A stretch of 64,000 nucleotides of DNA from Cellulosimicrobium terreum. Its GTDB lineage: Bacteria > Actinomycetota > Actinomycetes > Actinomycetales > Cellulomonadaceae. The position numbers and the translations under genes were made by a program. The notes under the pieces were generated by a model. That model worked only from the letters and a program-made list of their open reading frames with translations, was not told the origin of the DNA and did no database searches. Shown one piece after another: positions 61,160 through 64,000 of the stretch (positions are counted from its first letter, which is position 1; each line of letters opens with the position of its first letter). Location: NCBI GenBank assembly GCA_014803435.1, contig JACYFD010000001.1:1054001-1118000 (forward strand), in the 5' to 3' direction.

Positions 61160-61175
61160 GTGCACGACCGTGCAT
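61160..61175. promoter_or_regulatory. GTGCAC-N4-GTGCAT element upstream of the LacI gene
   Basis: GTGCAC (61160-61165), N4, GTGCAT (61170-61175): one base from the perfect arrangement at 41780 and 48203. It lies downstream of the LacI -10 element, so a bound protein would affect its transcript. Confidence 0.4.
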
Positions 61176-61244
61176 GGCAGAGTTGTCCCATCCCGGCCCG
61201 CGACGACGCGGTCGGTGCGAGGAACCCCCGAAGGAGTGAGCAGC

Positions 61245-62348
61245 TTGCCGGTGACGATGCACGACGTGGCGGCCCGTGCCGGAGTCTCGGTCAAGACGGT
61301 GTCGAACGTCGTCAACGCCTACCCGCACGTGCGGCCAGAGACCCGTCGGCGCGTCGAGGAGGCGATCGAGCACCTCGGCTACCGCATGAACGTCTCGGCC
61401 CGGAACCTGCGCACGCGGCGCACGGGGATGATCACGCTCGCCGTGCCGGAGCTCTCGCTGCCCTACTTCGCGGAGCTCGCCGACTCGGTCATCCGAGCCG
61501 CGGAGTCCCACGGGTACACCGTGCTCATCGAGCAGACGAACTCGACGCGCGAGCGGGAGGCCCAGGTCCTGTCGGGCCGCTTCCAGGACATGACCGACGG
61601 CGTGATCTTCTCCCCCCTCGCCCTGGGGCCGTCCGACCTGCCCCTGTTCGACGTCGGGTTCCCGCTCGTCGTGCTCGGGGAGCGCGTCTTCGGCGCGCCC
61701 GCCGACCACGTGACCATGAACAACGTCGCCGCCGCACGCGCCGCCACGGCCCACCTCGTCGCGCTCGGGCGCCGCCGCATCGCGGTGGTCGGCGCACACG
61801 CCGGCGAGGCGGTCGGGTCCGCGGCGCTGCGCCTCGAGGGCTACCAGCTGGCGCTCGAGGACGCAGGCATCGCGTTCGACCCGCGACTGGTCGGCGAGGC
61901 CGGTCTCTGGCACCGCGCGACCGGTGCCGAGACGATGGGCCGGCTCCTCGACTCCGGCGTCGAGATCGACGCGGTCTTCGCGCTCAACGACGCGATGGCC
62001 CTCGGCGCGCTGCACGCGCTGCACGCGCGCCGGGTCGACGTCCCGGGCGACGTCGCGCTCATCGGCTTCGACGACGTCGACGACGTGCGCTACTCCGTGC
62101 CCACCATCTCGTCCGTGTCCCCGGGGCGCGAGCAGATCGCCGCCCGAGCGGTCGAGCTCCTCGTCGCGCGGATCGACGCGAGGGGCGCGGGCGAGGCGGC
62201 ACCGTTCCGCCGCGTCGTGCCCGACTCGTCGATCGTCGGTCGTGAGTCGACGGGCGACGTGCCCGCCGGCGGTGGTGAGAAGGTCGTCGCGGTCCAGGAG
62301 GGCCGTGTCGAGGACGTCGAACCCGTCGCGGTGGGCGTCGCGGGCTGA
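61245..62348 (+). CDS. LacI-family regulator of the arabinan genes
   Basis: 367 aa. HTH MHDVAARAGVSVKTVSNVV near the start, hinge with NLRTRRTGM, then the sugar-binding domain (VPELSLPYFAELADSV; FALNDAMALGALHAL; IGFDDVDDVRYSVPTISSVSP). The TTG at 61245 is preferred: AAGGAG ends 8 nt before it. GTG at 61236 overlaps that ribosome site, and ATG at 61257 is the other option. Divergent from abfA with operators in the gap and at 56227, so it probably represses abfA, itself and the secreted arabinanase until an arabinose-type inducer is present. Confidence 0.88.
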   Translation: MPVTMHDVAARAGVSVKTVSNVVNAYPHVRPETRRRVEEAIEHLGYRMNVSARNLRTRRTGMITLAVPELSLPYFAELADSVIRAAESHGYTVLIEQTNSTREREAQVLSGRFQDMTDGVIFSPLALGPSDLPLFDVGFPLVVLGERVFGAPADHVTMNNVAAARAATAHLVALGRRRIAVVGAHAGEAVGSAALRLEGYQLALEDAGIAFDPRLVGEAGLWHRATGAETMGRLLDSGVEIDAVFALNDAMALGALHALHARRVDVPGDVALIGFDDVDDVRYSVPTISSVSPGREQIAARAVELLVARIDARGAGEAAPFRRVVPDSSIVGRESTGDVPAGGGEKVVAVQEGRVEDVEPVAVGVAG

Positions 62349-62354
62349 CCCGCG

Positions 62355-63014
62355 CTACCTCGCGGTGGTCGCGGACTCGTCGAGGCGGTCGAACCGACCG
62401 TCGGCGAGCAGGCCGGTCGCGAGCAGGGGAGCGCTGAGCCCGACCAGCGGGCCGAGCACGGGGACGTAGACCAGTACGAGGGCGACGACGGCGCAGGTGA
62501 CGACCATCGCGACCGCGGTGAGCGGCCCGAGCGCCGGGGTCAGGACGAGGAAGCGCCACGTCGGCGTCCACGGCTCGTCGTAGCGGCGAGTCACCGCGGG
62601 CAGGTACGCCGTCACGACGAGGACCCACAGGGTGACCAGCACCCCGCCGGTGCGCAGCGCGGCCCCGGCCGGGCCCTCCATGACGCGCAGCACCTGGGCG
62701 TCGAGCAGGAGGACGAGCATCGCGGCGACGACGGGGAGCCCCAGCAGGGTCGTGCGTCGCCACGTGCCGGACCAGGCGCCCCAGAAGTCGCGCCACAGGT
62801 GGTCCGACGCGTCGCCGTCGACGAGCCGTGCCAGCAGCAGCCCGCCGGCGTGCAGCGCGGGGACGAACCCCGCGACGACGAGCCCCGCCACCGTCCCGGC
62901 GACGATCAGGAGGTTGATGGCGACGAGCTGGGTCACGAAGCGCAGCACCACCATGACGCGGCCGGCCCAGCCCGGCACCTCGTCGCGGGCGGGGCGGCGC
63001 TCGGTGGTGGTCAT
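62355..63014 (-). CDS. DUF624/YesL-like membrane protein
   Basis: 219 aa with about five to six membrane helices, starting MTTTERRPARDEVPGWAGRVM. The WRDFWGAWSGTWRRTTLLG segment and the helix layout resemble YesL/DUF624 proteins, which often lie beside carbohydrate ABC transporter and hydrolase genes and have no proven function. The ATG at 63014 overlaps the stop of the GH43 gene (ATGA). It is downstream of that gene and thus in its operon. Confidence 0.75.
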   Translation of the reverse strand: MTTTERRPARDEVPGWAGRVMVVLRFVTQLVAINLLIVAGTVAGLVVAGFVPALHAGGLLLARLVDGDASDHLWRDFWGAWSGTWRRTTLLGLPVVAAMLVLLLDAQVLRVMEGPAGAALRTGGVLVTLWVLVVTAYLPAVTRRYDEPWTPTWRFLVLTPALGPLTAVAMVVTCAVVALVLVYVPVLGPLVGLSAPLLATGLLADGRFDRLDESATTAR

Positions 63015-64000
63015 GCGTCGATGGTCCCAGGTGCCGTGCGCGTGCCCGTGACGACGCGACCGTCGGCACCGACGGCGACGACGGACGGCGCGGCCCGACG
63101 GCGGACCGCGTCCCACGAGGGGAAGGCGACGGCCGAGACCGGGTTCCCCGCCGTCGTCGTCCAGGTGAAGCGGCCCTGGCCGAGGGCGCGCGCCGACCCG
63201 GGCGCGACGTCCAGAGGTCCCGGCCGCGCGTCCTGCACGAGCTCCGGTCGGTCGCTCAGGTCGAGCAGCTCCCACGTCCCGTCGAGCACGTCGACGCTCG
63301 CGGGCCAGAGCGTGACGTCGTCCACCTCGCGGTCGGGACCGGCCCAGGGCTGCGGTGCGACGAGCGGCCAGCCGTCGTGCGTCCACACGAGGCGGCGGAC
63401 CTGGACGCGGTGCTGCGTCGGGTCCTCGGCGTCGCGCACGTGGTGCACCAGGAGCTGACGGCCGGGCTCGGTCAGGACCGACGCGTGGCCGGGAGCGAGG
63501 AGGCCGGGGCCGCCCGGGAAGCGGTGGCCCGCGAGGACGGCGGTGCCGACGTCCTCGGGCGGGGACCCGAGGTCGCGCAGGTCGTGGCCGGTGCGGTCGC
63601 GGTAGGGCCCGGTGACCTCGTCGGCCACCGCGACCCGCAGGTGGTAGGTGGAGAACAACGACCCGTAGCTCACGAGCATCGCCCAGCCTCCGCCGGGCCG
63701 GGGCAGGACGAACGCGCCCTCGACCGCGCCGTCGACCGACCGGGGTCGGCGCGCGAGCAGCGTGCCGGGCGCCTCGTGCAGGGTCCCGGCGGCGGGCTCG
63801 TCGACGACGAACCCCGTCTCGGGGTCGAGGGGCAGCGCGTGGATCCCGGCGAAGAACGAGCCGTACACGAGCCACTGCTGTCCGTCCGGCTCGGTCACGA
63901 CGTTCGCGTCGATCGCGTTCGGATGACCGAGACCCTCGGGCGCGGGGACGTGCTCGCTCGCGACGACGACGCCCCAGTCGGTCCACGGGCCGCGGGGGTG
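63011..64000 (-). CDS. GH43-family arabinosidase/arabinanase, 5'-truncated by the window
   Basis: The frame is open to the window edge (330 codons, with no start inside), so the N-terminus with the first catalytic Asp is missing. Visible blades: GPWTDWGVVV, HPNAIDANVVTEPDGQQWLVYGSFFAGIHAL, DGAVEGAFVLPRPGGGWAMLVSYGS, RDRTGHD, GHASVLTEPGRQLLVHHV; the C-terminus has a beta-rich extension (from about LDLSDRPEL) as in arabinanases. It probably degrades arabinan and continues the arabinan island. Secretion cannot be judged. Stop overlaps the DUF624 gene start by 4 bp. Confidence 0.85.
   Translation of the reverse strand, partial: HPRGPWTDWGVVVASEHVPAPEGLGHPNAIDANVVTEPDGQQWLVYGSFFAGIHALPLDPETGFVVDEPAAGTLHEAPGTLLARRPRSVDGAVEGAFVLPRPGGGWAMLVSYGSLFSTYHLRVAVADEVTGPYRDRTGHDLRDLGSPPEDVGTAVLAGHRFPGGPGLLAPGHASVLTEPGRQLLVHHVRDAEDPTQHRVQVRRLVWTHDGWPLVAPQPWAGPDREVDDVTLWPASVDVLDGTWELLDLSDRPELVQDARPGPLDVAPGSARALGQGRFTWTTTAGNPVSAVAFPSWDAVRRRAAPSVVAVGADGRVVTGTRTAPGTIDA

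Overview
The window is very GC-rich, with short intergenic gaps, many GTG starts and many apparently leaderless genes. It looks like a chromosomal segment of a plant-biomass-degrading actinobacterium. The gene content (secreted arabinanases, RadA-DisA, MutY, an Rv2747-type ArgA, GTP-dependent PEPCK, an ECF42 sigma factor) suggests Micrococcales, for example the Cellulosimicrobium/Cellulomonas group. That placement is inference. No rRNA, tRNA, CRISPR array or transposase was recognised.

Layout. 1-2.5 kb: end of an EamA permease, then an ECF42-type sigma factor with its DGPF/YCII partner. 2.5-21.6 kb and 25.8-29.5 kb: the most unusual part, a split catabolic locus. It holds a seven-gene operon (Gfo/Idh oxidoreductase, sugar-binding lipoprotein, two permeases, epimerase-like protein, DHDPS-like aldolase, 2-hydroxyacid dehydrogenase), two tandem beta-helix proteins, a GNAT protein, a GntR regulator, and a four-gene operon overlapping by 4 bp at each junction (ceramidase-fold protein, SDR, enolase-superfamily dehydratase, SDR). 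Further on lie another SDR, a hydroxyacid dehydrogenase, an FAH-family hydrolase and an SMP-30 lactonase. Palindromes TGCTATAGCA, or one-base variants, lie in front of six transcription units and are the probable GntR operators. An ABC exporter plus a two-component system (21.7-25.4 kb) interrupts the locus.

29.5-45.4 kb: trpS with an upstream Trp-rich leader peptide, pckG divergent from a RamB-like regulator, a HEAT-repeat gene between two copies of a palindromic repeat, an S33-type hydrolase, a PPOX-fold protein, the glycerol genes glpD-glpF-glpK with a divergent SorC/DeoR-type regulator, argA with an ARG-box-like operator, mutY and a secreted or membrane hypothetical. 45.4-49.9 kb: disA, radA, a membrane-anchored hypothetical and proC.

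49.9-64 kb: an arabinan/L-arabinose island. A LacI regulator is followed by ribulokinase, ribulose-5-phosphate 4-epimerase and arabinose isomerase genes, an intracellular GH43, a secreted GH43 endo-arabinanase, a carboxylesterase, a GH51 arabinofuranosidase, a second LacI regulator, a DUF624-like membrane protein and a truncated GH43. Secreted enzymes would cut arabinan, GH51 and intracellular GH43 would release arabinose, and AraA-AraB-AraD would feed the pentose phosphate pathway. Two different LacI-type operators can be assigned: TGTGAGCGCTAACA before araB, and TACAACGATGTA before the secreted arabinanase and the GH51/LacI pair.

The GntR-controlled locus reads as uptake of an oligosaccharide or sugar acid followed by oxidation, lactone opening, dehydration, a second oxidation and hydrolytic cleavage, like the diketo-hydrolase routes for L-fucose or L-rhamnose. 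Its true substrate cannot be read from sequence.
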